Shown piece by piece: positions 24,791 to 37,257 of a stretch of 64,000 bases of DNA. Positions within the stretch are counted from its first letter, which is position 1; each line of letters opens with the position of its first letter. Source of the stretch: Doris montereyensis (taxonomy: Eukaryota > Mollusca > Gastropoda > Nudibranchia > Dorididae); the NCBI GenBank assembly GCA_037039925.1, contig JAXRKP010000387.1, positions 50,001 through 114,000 of the forward strand, written 5' to 3'. The notes beneath the pieces were generated by a model. That model made no database searches. It was not told where the DNA came from and saw only the letters and a program-made list of their open reading frames with translations. The position numbers and the translations under genes are program-made.

Positions 24791-27345
24791 TACTCAAACT
24801 TTTACTTTCATTATTATTTTTTAAAAATTTGACTTAAATCTGCTTAATGAAGAATGTTTCTACTGACGTTACATTATTTGATTCTATCAATTATTATTAT
24901 ACACCTTTTCTGGCATTTTCTTAAAACTTAATAAGTTTGCGTTCGCATTGAACATCACCCTATATTTTCTTATACTTTACGATCTGTTTCTACATGCTAA
25001 TGTGCACACTGAATTTTAAAATACAATATTGAAATGTGGGGGTGAACAATAGCCTGAAAAGAAGAAGGATGAAATTGATGTGTTGAAAATCTGAATCTGT
25101 GTGTAATTTGCTTTGACACAGTGATAGCCATAGGCAACTGAAACAACATGTTTGAGAGAGAGAGTGAGAGAGAGAGAGAGAGAGACTCTTACTGACAGAC
25201 AACGACAGAGAGAGACACGCAGAAAAAGAGACAGACAGACAGAGGGAGATAGAGACATAATGAAAGAGTGTGTGAGGCAATCAAGATAGTTTGCCAGCAC
25301 GTATTTATGCCCACCCCCTCCCCCCTTTTAAATTCATAATTTAAAAATTTTAAAAACCTTAAATTTCAGATGATATTGTACATGTATTATTACTTTTATC
25401 AATGGTATTGTCTATATCTGTGATGACTAGCTTGTACATAGGGAATGGTGGGCACTGTGATTCAAGTAGAAATCAAAGCTTTGACATGCTTCATTGTATG
25501 GGGGAGGGGGATTGGGAAAGAAAAGAAAAAGTAAGGAAGCTGTTAGTTACAGTAATTGTTGGGTTTTTGTTGCTTGAGCTTTGGACAAAACAGTCAGGTT
25601 TTGTTTTGATTGTTTGGGTGGGAGTTTTTTTTTTAAGCAAGACTTACTGCTAGGACAATGATGGAAAGTGTGCAAAATGTGCCTTGAAGTGTGTGTGATG
25701 TATAATGTACTCTTCTCAAACTATCTGACGTGGCCGACGGGTAGTTTTAGTTTCAAATTTGCTACGGACCAGTGAGCGAGACAAGCCAATCCAGCATAGG
25801 GAAAAAAATCGGCCAGATCTTTTAATCTCCACATACCGGCAGACGATGGCTCGCGTACCAACGCACCACACTTTGAGTTTGAGTAGCATTGATCTAGTCT
25901 AGTGCGGTGTAGTCATTGGGCGTGGGGTCATTTGAGCTATTGAGGGAAACCTGAAAACATAACTCACTGTAAACACGAAAGTCTAAGCCTGAGATGGCTG
26001 AAGGAGACAGACTAAAGATAACCTATAGCATTTAATAGTCTTAGCAATCGGAAATCTCTGTAAATAGATTTAGTACCATGAAGACCCCCCCCCCCCCCTT
26101 CCCCCTTCCCAATGAATACGAAATCTCAATCGGCCTGGTAAAAACTTATGGGTTCGCTGTTGGGTTACATAATTTAGCCTTGATCTGAGCATGGATGTAA
26201 ACAGGGCTTTAACATATGTGGCGGGGGCTTTTAGAAGCCCCTCAACCCCCCTCCTGCATAGCTGCCAAGAAGTGCGTAAAAAAACTTACGTACATTATTT
26301 TGAGTTTTGAGTCCGTAAGTCAGTTTTTATCTTGAAATTGAAAATTACGCATATTATGAGGGTTAAATCTTTTTTTTTTCTTAAAAGAAACCCTAAGTTA
26401 ACAGCAGAGACTCTGAGATTCGAATGACAGTCCGGAATCGCCATTCTTAGTTAGTTGGTAAAACTACTGTCGCACTTTGACAGAAAAGTCAGTGATCGGC
26501 TAACTTTTTGTTGTTTACTTTGAAAGAGGAAAAGTTAGATTAAAATTTTAAAATTGTCAACGCTTTTTGAAAGAAAGAATTACTTTGCATGGTCAGAGTG
26601 TCGTTTTTCCATTTGAAAAGGTTGGCGGCTGTATTCACTTACAAGTAACAATATCCCCTATGAACTTATACTTTAACTTTATCAGCTCGTGCTGTGTTTA
26701 GAAGATATTTCTAACAGTAAAAATAGACTAGAATATTCTAGTTTCTCTCTTAGTCTTACTTTGTCTTGTCAATTGTATTCTAATCTGTCACACAAATGAA
26801 TTCTGAATATCTTACACACCCAACTACTGGTTACATACTTGCTGGTTTTACATGTAATTACTGATCAATATTTGGGTATGCACACCTGCATATATATCAT
26901 ATATTAGTTAATAATATTATGTGTTAAATCCATCTTTCAGAAATACTCTTGTCATGATACATTTGTAATAGTTTTGATTATGACTTTTTTATTATATTTT
27001 CCAAAAGGTGTTCAAGGGATGATGTTTATGTTAATTTATTTCTAGGGCCTGTCTTTTAGTTGGTTGTAGGTGTAGAAGAATCTTATTTAATCTGTCTGGA
27101 GTTGGATGCACTGTGAGGAAATCATCTCATCATTATGATAATCTTGTTGTATTTATGCCTTAATAATAAAGTTAAAAAACAAGCCCAACCCAAATACCTG
27201 TATGGATTGACTTTCAGGTCTCAGAACAGAATTAATCTCAATATTTTCTCCTGTACGAAATAAATGTATATTGTATTTCATTATGAATGATTTTGGTTTT
27301 TTCTTCCTTGCGTGTCAAGTCTAGTTTAGTTTTGTTATGTCTTGT
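24791..27345. other. Intergenic stretch without a supported gene
   Basis: Holds a GA-rich tract at 25150-25256 and a C homopolymer at 26086-26098. No recognised gene or repeat family. Confidence 0.4.
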
Positions 27346-27346
27346 G

Positions 27347-27396
27347 CGGCCGGTGGCTGAGTGGTTAGGCTACGGGACTTTGGATCATAAGTAGAT
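27347..27396 (+). mobile_element. SINE2 head only
   Basis: GCCGGTGGCTGAGTGGTTAG and GGGACTTTGGATCATAAGT match the SINE2 A-box region, then similarity stops. Confidence 0.7.
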
Positions 27397-27454
27397 TTTA
27401 ATGTAGTAACACATAACCTTTCATTCTTTAACATGTCTTGTCATTTTGCTGTTA

Positions 27455-29475
27455 CCTGAAATTTCGCAGGTGGTTGGAGGGTTGCTACTGGTAGGTCCTA
27501 CTTCTTTCCTTTTTCTCTTTAACTTATTTCTATATCTTGCTGTTTCCTCATAATTTACCCTGAGATCACGACAATGGTAGACGGGGTAAATTTCAATCAA
27601 ACAAAATCCGACATTTCCCTCTGTGATCACAGGTGATTGACAGGTACTGCTGGTACTGGTAAGGCTTACTTCTGTATTTCATTCTTTTACCTGTCATTCA
27701 TTGTACTGTTAAGGGTGGTTCATTAAGGTCTTACTTCTTTTTCATTCTTTTACCTGTCATTCATTGTACTGTTAAGAGTGTGGTTGGCAGGTACGGCTGT
27801 AAGGTCTTACTTCTGTTTTTCATTCTTTTACCTGTCATTCATTGTACTGTTAAGAGTGGTTGGCAGGTACGGCTGTAAGGTCTTACTTCTGTTTTTCATT
27901 CTTTTACCTGTCATTCATTGTACTGTTAAGGGTGGTTAGGTCCTACTTCTGAATTTATTCTTTTATGCTGTCATTCATTGTACTGTTTGACAGGTTGTTA
28001 GGTCCTACTTCTGAATTTCATTCTTTTACCTGTCATTCATTGTACTGTTAAGGGTGATTGGCATGGTACCGGCTGTTAGGTCCTACTTCTGAATTTCATT
28101 CTTTTACTTGTCATTCATTGTACTGTTAAGGTGATTGGCAGGTACGGCTAGGTCCTACTTCTGGAATTTCATTCTTTTACTTGTCATTCATTGTACTGTT
28201 AATGATTGGCATTCTTTTACTACTTCTGAATTTCATTCATTGTACATTGTTCAGGGTGATTGGCAGGTACGGCTGTTAGGTCTTACTTCTGTATTTCATT
28301 CTTTTACTTGTCATTCATTTACCTGTCATTCATTGTACTGTCATTCAGGGTGATTGGCAGGTACTGCTGGTACTGGTAAGTCTTACTTCTGTATTTCATT
28401 CTTTTACCTGTCATTCATTGTACTGTTAAGGGTGGTTGGCAGGTACGGCTGGTAAGGTCTTACTTCTGTATTTCATTCTTTTACCTGTCATTCATTGTAC
28501 TGTTAAGGGTGGTTGGCAGGTACGGCTGGCTGGTAAGTCTTACTTTGTTTTTCATTCTTTTACCTGTCATTCATTGTACTGTTAAGGGTGGTTGAGATCA
28601 GGTAATGCTGGTACTGGTAAGTCTTACTTCTGTTTTTCATTCTTTTACCTGTCATTCATTGTACTGTTAAGGGTGGTTGGCAGGACCGGCTGAAGGTCTT
28701 ACTTCTTTCCTTTGCCTTGCTCTAACTTTCATCTTGCTATTTCTTCTTAATTGATCAAGTGAATGGGAGGATCAAATGGTGGACATGAAAAACTTTAATA
28801 TAAAGCTCTTAATCTACCCTGAGATCACCACATATGATACAGTGAATGGGAGGAAAATTTCAATGAAACTTTAATATAAAGCTCTTAATCTACCCTGAGA
28901 TCACCACATATGATACAGTGAATGGGAGGAAAATTTCACTGAAACTTTAATATAAACCTCCTTAATCTACCCTGAGATCACCACATATGATACAGTGAAT
29001 GGGAGGAAAATTTCACTGAAACTTTAAACAAACCTCTTAATCACCCTGAGATCACCACATATGATACAGTGAATGGGGAGGAAAATTTCAATGAAACAAA
29101 CAAACAAAACAAACAAACAAAACACATCCCAGAAAATTTTCCATCATTACACCTCAATTCACCCTGAGTGAGATCACTCAAGTCAATATGATGGGCAGGG
29201 TCAAAAATTTCAGCAAAACAAACCTCAAGTCAATCCATTGTTTTTAAAGGTTTGACCTCAGCTTCAAGTCAATCCATTGTTTTTAAAGGTTTGACTCAGC
29301 CTCAAGTCAATCCATTGTTTTTAAAGGTTTGAGCCTCAGTCTCCAAGCCTCAAGTCAATCCATTGTTTTTAAAGGTTTGACCTCAGCCTCAAGTCAATCC
29401 ATTGTAGGTTTGACCTCAGCCTCAAGTCAATCCATTGTTTTAAAGGTTTGACCTCAGCCTCAAGTCAGGGCATGG
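27455..29475 (+). repeat. Composite minisatellite of three successive arrays in one dispersed element
   Basis: Array 1 (about 27640-28700) repeats a roughly 74-bp unit with TTCATTCTTTTACCTGTCAT, TGTACTGTTAAGGG and GGTTGGCAGGTACGGCTG. Array 2 (about 28780-29095) repeats a roughly 76-bp unit with CTACCCTGAGATCACCACAT and GATACAGTGAATGGGAGG. Array 3 (about 29205-29475) repeats a roughly 39-bp unit with CTCAAGTCAATCCATTG and TTTAAAGGTTTGAC. An apparent single copy of the array 1 + array 2 order is at 27465-27610 (TAGGTCCTACTTCTTTCC then ACCCTGAGATCACGAC). Confidence 0.88.
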
Positions 29476-29550
29476 CTTTTTGGGGTTGGTTTTTTTTTCC
29501 ATTTCTAGCTCCTGTGGGTGATTGGCAGGTGCTGTGGTAAAATCTACCCA

Positions 29551-29755
29551 CTGGTCCAGGTAGGTGGATCGACACCAAGTCCCATTGGAGACGGATGATA
29601 AAAAGGAGGTACCGTGTACTGATCACAACATTCTGAGCACGTTGAAACTCCCTTGGCTGGTTATAGAGCAGTCCGGACAAAATTTTAAATCCTACCAAAA
29701 CCCCTGTGATCACACCAGGTGATATGGATGAAATTGAATCACATCAAAATCTTTT
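29551..29755 (+). mobile_element. SINE3 copy, 5' truncated
   Basis: Body with GGTCCAGGTAGGTGGATCGA, GACGGATGATAAAAAGGAGG, GATCACAACATTCTG and an end near ATCACATCAAAATC. Confidence 0.8.
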
Positions 29756-29817
29756 TCTTTTACTCTTTCACTTAAATCTTGCTATTTCCTCTTAATTCTT
29801 CTTGAGATCACTGCATC

Positions 29818-29892
29818 TTTTTTTCTGTTTATTCCTTTGCATTTGTTTCGTGTTTGTTCCTGTGGGGCTTTATTATTAATTTCATGTCCTTA
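29818..29892 (+). mobile_element. SINE1 3' fragment
   Basis: CATTTGTTTCGTGTTTGTTC followed by CTGTGGGGCTTTATTATTAA and CATGTCCTTATCCATCA matches the SINE1 3' end and the unit of the 36.2-37.1 kb array. Confidence 0.75.
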
Positions 29893-31054
29893 TCCATCAT
29901 TTGAAGACCTTGTTTCAGAGACTTTGGAACATTTATAATTCCTACCTAGAACCCTGAAATTCCCGCCAGCAACGTACAATAAACCTCATTTTTCAACGAG
30001 ATCGTCAAGACCATCCTGGAGTTCTTGTTGAACCTCTGAGGGCTCGATGAATCCAACTTCCAAGGTGTCTTTACGGTGGCGTAAATAATTAATGGATTAC
30101 ATTGTATGTCTTTTGAATGGCAACGGGGTGATGGGACGAACAGCCAGCTACCATTTGGTGGATGGATCAAACCATGTGCTAACACAATTGAATTTTGTTT
30201 TTGGTTTTTTTGTTGGTGTTTTGGTGTAAAATGGATTGTTCATATTCACTGCTTGAAATAGTTGAAATGCCAAAAAAAAATAAAAATGTTTAAATCTGTC
30301 ATCAACCTGCCAAGTGAAGACGAAAATAGGGAGATGGGTAAGTAAGGGAAGTAAGTGACGTGTATACTAAGTTTACCCCAACCACCCCCTATCCAGATGA
30401 ATGCACTGCATAGGCATCACTTGATGCTCTGGCCAACACTGAGCTTGACACTTGACATGTACTACTACGCAATACAAGCATCTCCCTCCTTAAACTTCTT
30501 TCCATCTCACTCTCACCCTGTCTACATGCACCGGTACATTCATAGAACCAGAACCAACCAGAACCATGTTGGGGACTAGATGGATGTTCTATGGGCTATG
30601 TGAGTTTATTTTGTTTTGAGAACTTTAAATGGCAACAAAAAAAGGTTTCCCCATGGAATAGTGCCAGTCGAACCGATACTGGATCTTGTTGGAGCTGAGG
30701 TTGTTCATTTTTGACTTTATTAATGAAAATAATTGGGGATCTTTTATAATAGCCGTTAACGTCAAGGTTTACTGTACACAGATGAAGATTTTTTAAATAA
30801 AACAAGCGACCCACATCATCATAATAACAACAGAGACAGGACTGAGTTGTATTTCATTAATTTGAACTTTTATTTGAAAAACATTGTGACACACCGTATG
30901 TGGTTGGTAGGCAGTATTGGCACCTGAGCATTGAAAATTATATCCAACATAATTAACATGAGTTAGCAAAATGATAAAAGGTTCATAAAGGAAGCAAATC
31001 AAACATAACATTAACATTATGATATTTTTGGTTTAAGTGTTGGGGAAAGAGGGA
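29893..31054. other. Intergenic stretch, nothing recognised
   Basis: No supported gene or repeat family. Confidence 0.4.
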
Positions 31055-31388
31055 GGGGGGGGTTGGTTGGTGGTCTAGAAGCATGGTGTCAGCCTCTCAA
31101 GCAAGAGGTCGTGGGTTTAGGCCTCGATAATTCGAATATTATTTTGAGCTTTTCTCAAGTAAAACCCACCCAGGTAGGTAATTTGACACTTAGTCCCATC
31201 AGAGTCAGAGACAGACAGACGATAAAAAGAGGTCCCGTGAACAGATCACAACACACTGTGCACGTTAAAGATGTCGTGGCTGTTTACAGGGCAGTCTGGG
31301 CAAAATCAAAAAATCCTACCATAACCCCCGAGATCACCATAGCTGTGGACGTGGGTAAAATCAAAATCAAATCCAATAAAAAAATTAA
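31055..31388 (+). mobile_element. SINE3 copy
   Basis: Degraded tRNA-like head with TCAGCCTCTCAAGCAAGAGG then GTCGTGGGTTTAGGCC. The body has ACCCACCCAGGTAGGTAATT, GATCACAACACACTGTGCAC and TTTACAGGGCAGTCTGGGC, ending AAAATCAAAATCAAATCC. Confidence 0.85.
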
Positions 31389-31679
31389 CTAATAACCAGA
31401 CAAGAAACAGGTAGAGACTACACACTTGTTCAAACATCACAGTCACACAGTTGTACATGTATATACACATACAATATATATATGTACATGTGTAGACCTA
31501 CTTGTCACTAAACCACACCTCCTTTCGAGTGAGTTAGTGAGCCATTTGCTTATTTCTTTTTTTTTAAACAGCTTCCACTGAACAATCGTTATGTACTCAT
31601 ATATATTACAATACATGCATATACACACAATGACACATTTTTTGCATAGAAATAGAATCTGCTAGTGTCAGCATTGACA

Positions 31680-32160
31680 ATACCAAAACTTTCAAAAAGT
31701 GTTCTCACCCAAAACATGTCCCCTTAAGACACTAAAAAATCAACTTTAAGATATTTGTAGCCTGAGACATTATGCACAAAAGCCCTTGGGACACTGAAGA
31801 AAAGAGTTTTAAGATGACACACTAAAAAATAAGCTTTATGATATTAATTGCTTGAAGCACAAAAATAATCCTTATGGCCTAAGGACACTAAACAAATTGT
31901 TTTTAAAGATGCCCGTTCCTTGAGGCACTAACAAATAAGCTTTATGATATATATATATTGCTTGAAGCATTATAAACATAATCCATAGGGGCACCTAAAA
32001 ACATTTTTTTTTTAAATACTCATCCTTTAGACACTAAAAATAAGTTTTAAGATATGTGTTGCCTGAGACAGTAATGAAAATAATCTCTTGGGATTTGGAC
32101 ACTAAGAAATCAAATCTTCAGATGCTTCCCGTTACACCCCACAAACACAAGTTTTAAAAT
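31680..32160 (+). repeat. Degenerate tandem repeat of about 70-90 bp
   Basis: Recurring blocks with GACACTAAAAAAT, AGCTTTATGATAT and TGCTTGAAGCA/TGCCTGAGACA, six or so drifting copies. Confidence 0.65.
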
Positions 32161-32619
32161 CATCCACTGCCTGCTTACCAGAACAACCGTACAGTATTAC
32201 ACATTGTATGTCTCTCAACATGCAAGTCATACCCAAGGTCATATCAAGTACCATTATGAGATCGAATCAGTACTCGATACTGAGGTTATGCGGGTAGACA
32301 TAAACACTATTTTCCAACTTTTTAATGATAAAGCTTGTTGAAAATGGCGGGTAAGCTGAATGAAAATTCTACCCAAAGACGGGAAACAATACAGTTTACC
32401 GTAATTCAAAGTCGCTGTTTGGTAGAAAATTTCCTCAAACGAAAACGGTCTGTGTATAATTTAAGCCCACGTGCAAAATTAAATATGATTTCTCTCAGTG
32501 GCCTGGCAACAGAGCCTTTAGCAAAACAAAGAACAACCAACTCAGAATTATTTATATTGTAGATGATCACGAATCAGCAAGGCAAGTTAGAATTTGTGTT
32601 CATTACCACCATCTAATGC

Positions 32620-32715
32620 ATTGGTAGTCTAGAAGTAAGGCTATCATCAGACTTGGGGTGCTGGGGTCCTGGTTTGGGTTTGAATCCTGACAATGCTAGG
32701 ATATTATTACAAAGA
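32620..32715 (+). mobile_element. SINE2 head fragment
   Basis: ATTGGTAGTCTAGAAGTAAGG with ATCAGACTTGGGGTG and TTTGAATCCTGACAATGCTA. Confidence 0.5.
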
Positions 32716-33374
32716 TAAAAGTTACTGCAAACCGCACATACATACCCATACATATCGGAATAAACACACATGTGGACACACACATACACACACATGCATC
32801 TCTTTCCGTTTCAAAATCTGAAGGAATAAAAACAAATAACTTCAACAAACTGGGAGCTCAGAGCGTGTATAGATAAAAATATCTTTTCAACATATCAAAT
32901 TTTATCTTACAATACAATGATATTACATCAGTATAAATTCAATATGAAAAAAAAACATTCTTCAAAATTTCATACACATGCTTATAATGTCAATCTTTTA
33001 TACACGATAAAGATAATCCATCAATCAAATCTAGAAACAGAAGAATGCATTCACATGCCAACGACATAAAATAAACTATTCAACAAAAGAGACACATATC
33101 TGTTCTATATAATTTAAAAACCTTTCCACGACTTATGGCTCATTTTCATAAGAGCATTTTGTTTCATTATTCTGAGTGAGTTCTTTCGACCAATTTTTTT
33201 ACTCTTATTCTGTTTTACTATCAGTAATTCAAGATACCGGTATGAAGATTTCACTTCTGGGATTTTGTCTTTTTAGATTTGATTTAATTTTCAAATGCTT
33301 TTTCTTTAGTTGAACAGTATAATTCAAGAAGAGCTTCAAACACTCACGGATACACCGGCTTATTTGTATTTTAA

Positions 33375-35645
33375 ACATATCGTCGCTCGAATCACGTACT
33401 AGCATAAGCCACTTTTTGGCCAAATTGAGTTACGAGTACAAGAGTCCCAAAAAGAACAAACAAAAGGAAGCAAAGGCCAAAAGAAATAGAGGTGAGCAGT
33501 ACACCAGTTAATCCACAAAAAAGACGGTAGCTGCCAAGGTACTGAAACCACGGTGTAATGGAAGCGCTAAATGCGGCAGAAAATGCGACACTATCACAGA
33601 TGAACAGAGGAATGAAATATTCAATTCATACTGTGCCCTTGGAACCCTCCGATTACAAAGAGAGTATATTATAAGACACATTGAGACATCTAGTTGTCAG
33701 AAGCGAAAACACAGTGCAGAAGAACAGTATCGAAGAGGTGTCACAAAAAGTATAATCTTACCGTAAATGGACAACAAATTCTGGTCTGTAAAAAGTTCTT
33801 TCTCAACACACTCAGTGTTTCCGAGCAAGTAACACGGACTGCCTTGTCTAAAGTTACACCAACAGGAACATGAGAAGAAGAGAAGAGAGGTGGGAGGAAA
33901 GGACGGGGTTGATTGAAAGAGATGAAACAATTAAACAGGCAGTACGGTCTCACATCGACAGATTCCCCAGAGTTGAATCTCACTTTTGCAGATCAAATAC
34001 AACGAGAGAATCTTTACATTCTGACCTGACAAAACAAAAAAATGTACACAATGTTTTGTAAGGAGTGGTCCCCAAGACCAATCCCAACCTGTTTTAGATA
34101 CTGTGAGAAGGTTTTTGAACAAATGAACCTTTCAATTCATAGACCAAAAAATCAGGCAAAGAAGGACAAGAGCCCAATTTCAGACCAGTTGTCATCGCAA
34201 TATGAAAAGCATATTGCGGAAAAACGAAAAGTAAGAGAGCTAAAGAGCTTATCAAAGAAAATGGCACTAAACCCCATAAGATAGTCAGATGCGCGACATT
34301 TGACTTACAACAAGTCATCTACCTACCACAGTCCCTTGAAAGTGCTTTATTTTATAAAGGGAGGTTATCCAACTACAACCTAACATTTTATGACATGGTA
34401 AGCAAAAAGTTGCCAGTGTTTCACTTGGCATGAAGATGTTAGCAAGCGGGGAACATCCGAAATTTCAACGACTGTCTACAGGGCTCTTCAGATCTATGAT
34501 GATGATGGAGCTGAGGAAATTAACTTGTATAGTGACGGCTGTGACGGACAAAACAAGAACTCTATCATGCCAGCAATGATGCTCTATGCAGTAGCAAACA
34601 GCAAGAACCTGCAAGAAATTTCATGGATAAAACGAAGGAGACAGTGTTCACAGCACAATCAGCACCGCCATGAAAAGAGCTGGGAATTTATATGTTCCAT
34701 CACATCTTGTTCCTGTGGTTGTCTTGACTCACCGTAACAATATAATTCACCAGTTACAATTTGATGACTTTGTGGATTTCAAAACATTGTCTCAGGATCT
34801 AAGAATTTTGAATTCACGAAAGGAATCAGAAGATGGGTTTTTTAACTGGAATGATTATTATGGAACTCAAGGTCGATAGAAAGTATCCTAACACAATCTT
34901 TTACAAAACCAGCCATCTGGCAGCCAATTATTCAGAGATATCACTGAAACGACTCAAGGAAAATTATATGACACGTTATGGCTACAAAAGCTCAACACAG
35001 AGCTAAACAAGATTCCGAAAGAGAAATACCAGGACCTTATTTCCCTTTGTTCCGGGGAAACGCCTGTAATCAGAAATCAAGAACGCAGGGACTTCTATTT
35101 CCACTTACCTAACTACTGATTACATTATACTGTTCAATCCTATTACAACAAGCATAATGTGCTTTATAACCTTGATATGAGACATTTAAATATGATTTGA
35201 TACTGCATAATGTTTAATGGTATTGTCCAAGTCGGGCACAGTAATTTGTACAACCTACCTCCCATATTGGTGTTGAAATTGATTATTTTGATTATATTTT
35301 GTTTGATTAAATTGACGTAAATGTTCAACTGTTGCTAGTTTTGGTATCATGAACTAGCGTAAGTAACATATATTTCATGGCCCAAGTGACAGTGTTGCCT
35401 CGTGCTTTGCATTCACGCACTAGCGTAAGTTACAAATTTGTCGATTTTTCATTTAATTTGCAATTTATATAATATTGTACTTTATCAGCTTGAAATAAAG
35501 CCTATTACTTATAAACAATACAAACACAAACAACATATCTCTTGTTGTTCTCTCATAATGTTTGTTTAAAAAGTGCCAAAATCTTTAAACTCCTCTAGCT
35601 CAAAACGGGAAAAGCGGCTTACGCTAGTACATGATTCGGCAATGA
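33375..35645. mobile_element. Candidate DNA element with internal inverted repeats around the transposase-like relic
   Basis: The left repeat at about 33379-33447 (AATCACGTACTAGCATAAGC) matches the complement of about 35585-35655 (AATCATGTACTAGCGTAAGC on the minus strand) over some 60 bp with mismatches. The core ACTAGCGTAAG also occurs in direct orientation at about 35353 and 35421. True outer ends and a target duplication were not found. Confidence 0.5.
33430..35119 (+). pseudogene. Decayed transposase-like gene with DGxxGQNKN motif
   Basis: A broken but long coding region on the + strand. In order: CGRKCDTITDEQRNEIF at about 33572; HIDRFPRVESHFCRSNTTRE at about 33947; KMYTMFCKEW at about 34040; then ISDQLSSQYEKHIAEKRKVR at about 34180; ATFDLQQVIYLPQSLES at about 34296; NLYSDGCDGQNKNSIMPAMM at about 34522; a frameshift near 34620-34640; GDSVHSTISTAMKRAGNLYV at about 34640; and a C-terminus FYFHLPNY then TGA at 35117-35119. 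Stops near 33760, 34280 and 34430 and several frame changes show it is dead. The conserved FDLQ, SDGCDGQN and GDSVH blocks resemble a multi-copy animal protein family with a possible RNase H-like (DDE) core. That reading is inference, and the element family cannot be named. Confidence 0.7.
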
Positions 35646-36225
35646 TATGTACCATCGCTGTTGGTCGCTGTCCGAGTATGGAGCACTTAACAATTTTTGA
35701 GTAAGACCTACAAAATCGTTTTGCAGATAACAGCTGAAGGAAGTGTTCACCGCCGCATGCAGAGGAGTGAAGGTTTTTAGTCCTTTTCATAGTTCAATTT
35801 GAATGATACATGGTTATTTTACGAAGTTTGAGAAAGAATCGTTCTTTTCTCTCTGAAATGGCTCCGTAAACTCAGTGGCAGTGGCAGTATACTACTACCG
35901 TTCTGATGAAAACATGCATATACACCAAATATTTGATTAACTACATAATTCTCTAAACTTACGAATTAAAACATATACATGTAATTGAATCAAGTACAAA
36001 AATGTGCTTTCATCCGCTTCCAATGAAAACACATATATACACCAAATATTTTATTAACTATAGAAATATCAAAACTTATGAATTAAAGACATAATTCATT
36101 TACGTATAAAAATGTGTTTTCATTAGCTTCCAATGAAGACAATTTTTAAAAAAAAGTTGATATGAGTAAACAGCTGTTAGGAATAAAAACACTTATTATT
36201 TCACTCATGTCAAGACAAACAGTGA
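35646..36225. other. Intergenic stretch with a local duplication
   Basis: Two related blocks at about 35905-36010 and 36025-36125 share CATATACACCAAATATTT, AAACTTACGAATTAAA and AAAATGTGCTTTCATCCGCT-like sequence, so a roughly 120-bp segment is present twice. No gene seen. Confidence 0.55.
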
Positions 36226-36229
36226 GGCA

Positions 36230-37120
36230 AAAGGGGTATGTTGAAAGTGATGAACAAGCACATTATTATTAAAGCCTCATAGGAACAAACACAAGACAAA
36301 CAGTGAGGCAAGGGGTAAAAAGTGGGGCAAATGAACCAATATTAAAGTTAGGAACAAACACAAGACAAACAGTGATGAACAAGAACAAGCAAATGAACCA
36401 ATATTAAAGCCTCATAGAAACAAACACAAGACAAACAGTGAGGCAAAAAGGGCATGTTGAAAGTGATGAACAAACATGGACCAATATTAAAGCCTCATAG
36501 AACAAACACAAGACAAACTGAGGCAAGGGCATGTGAAAGTGATGAACAAGCACATGGACCAATGTTAAAAGTGATAGGAACAAACACAAGACAAAAGTGA
36601 GGCAATATTAAAGCAAATGAACCTCATAGGAACAAACACAAGACAAACAGTGAGGCAAGGGGTATGTTGAATGTGATGAACAAGCACATGGACCAATATT
36701 AAAGCCTCATAGGAACAAACACAAGACAAACAGTGAGGCAAGGGGTATGTTGAAAGTGATGAACAAGCAAATGAACCAATATTAAAGCCTCATAGGAACA
36801 AACACAAGACAAACAAGGGGTGTTGAAAGTGATGAACAAGCAAATGAACCAATATTAAAGCCTCATAGGAACAAACACAAGACAAACAGTGAGGCAAAAA
36901 GGGCATGTTGAAAGTGATGAACAAGAACATGGACCAATATTAAAGCCTCATAGGAACAAACACAAGACAAACAGTGAGGCAAGGGGCATGTTGAAAGTGA
37001 TGAACAAGCACATGGACCAATATTAAAGCCTCATAGGAACAAACACAAGACAAACAGTGAGGACGGGTATGTTGAAAGTGATGAACAAGCACATGGACCA
37101 ATATTAAAGCCCCATAGGGA
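36230..37120 (-). repeat. 83-bp minisatellite built from the SINE1 3' end
   Basis: About eleven units with AAAGCCTCATAGGAACAAAC, ACAAGACAAACAGTGAGGC, TGTTGAAAGTGATGAACAAG and CATGGACCAATATT. Several are internally deleted. The complement of the unit is the SINE1 tail (TTTGTTCCTATGAGGCTTT). The array is joined to a SINE1 body and head at 37090-37235. Confidence 0.9.
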
Positions 37121-37235
37121 CAAAGGCACGACACGTACAGAGAAAGAGACAGACAAAAATCTTGGGCATCATCAATAGAATCGAACCCGCGACATCTGCG
37201 CCAGCTGCACCCATTGGCTTGCCATGAAAAGAGGC
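37090..37235 (-). mobile_element. SINE1 copy (head and body)
   Basis: On the minus strand: GGTGCAGCTGGCGCAGATGT, then B-box-like GGGTTCGATTC at about 37180, then CTTTGTCCCTATGGGGCTTT at about 37110. Its 3' end is the start of the 83-bp array. Confidence 0.75.
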
Positions 37236-37257
37236 ATTGCTTTTCTTTTACCCATAT

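Noticed and set aside
27640..29475. CRISPR-like array
   Set aside because: Units are directly adjacent without unique spacers, and the genome is eukaryotic.
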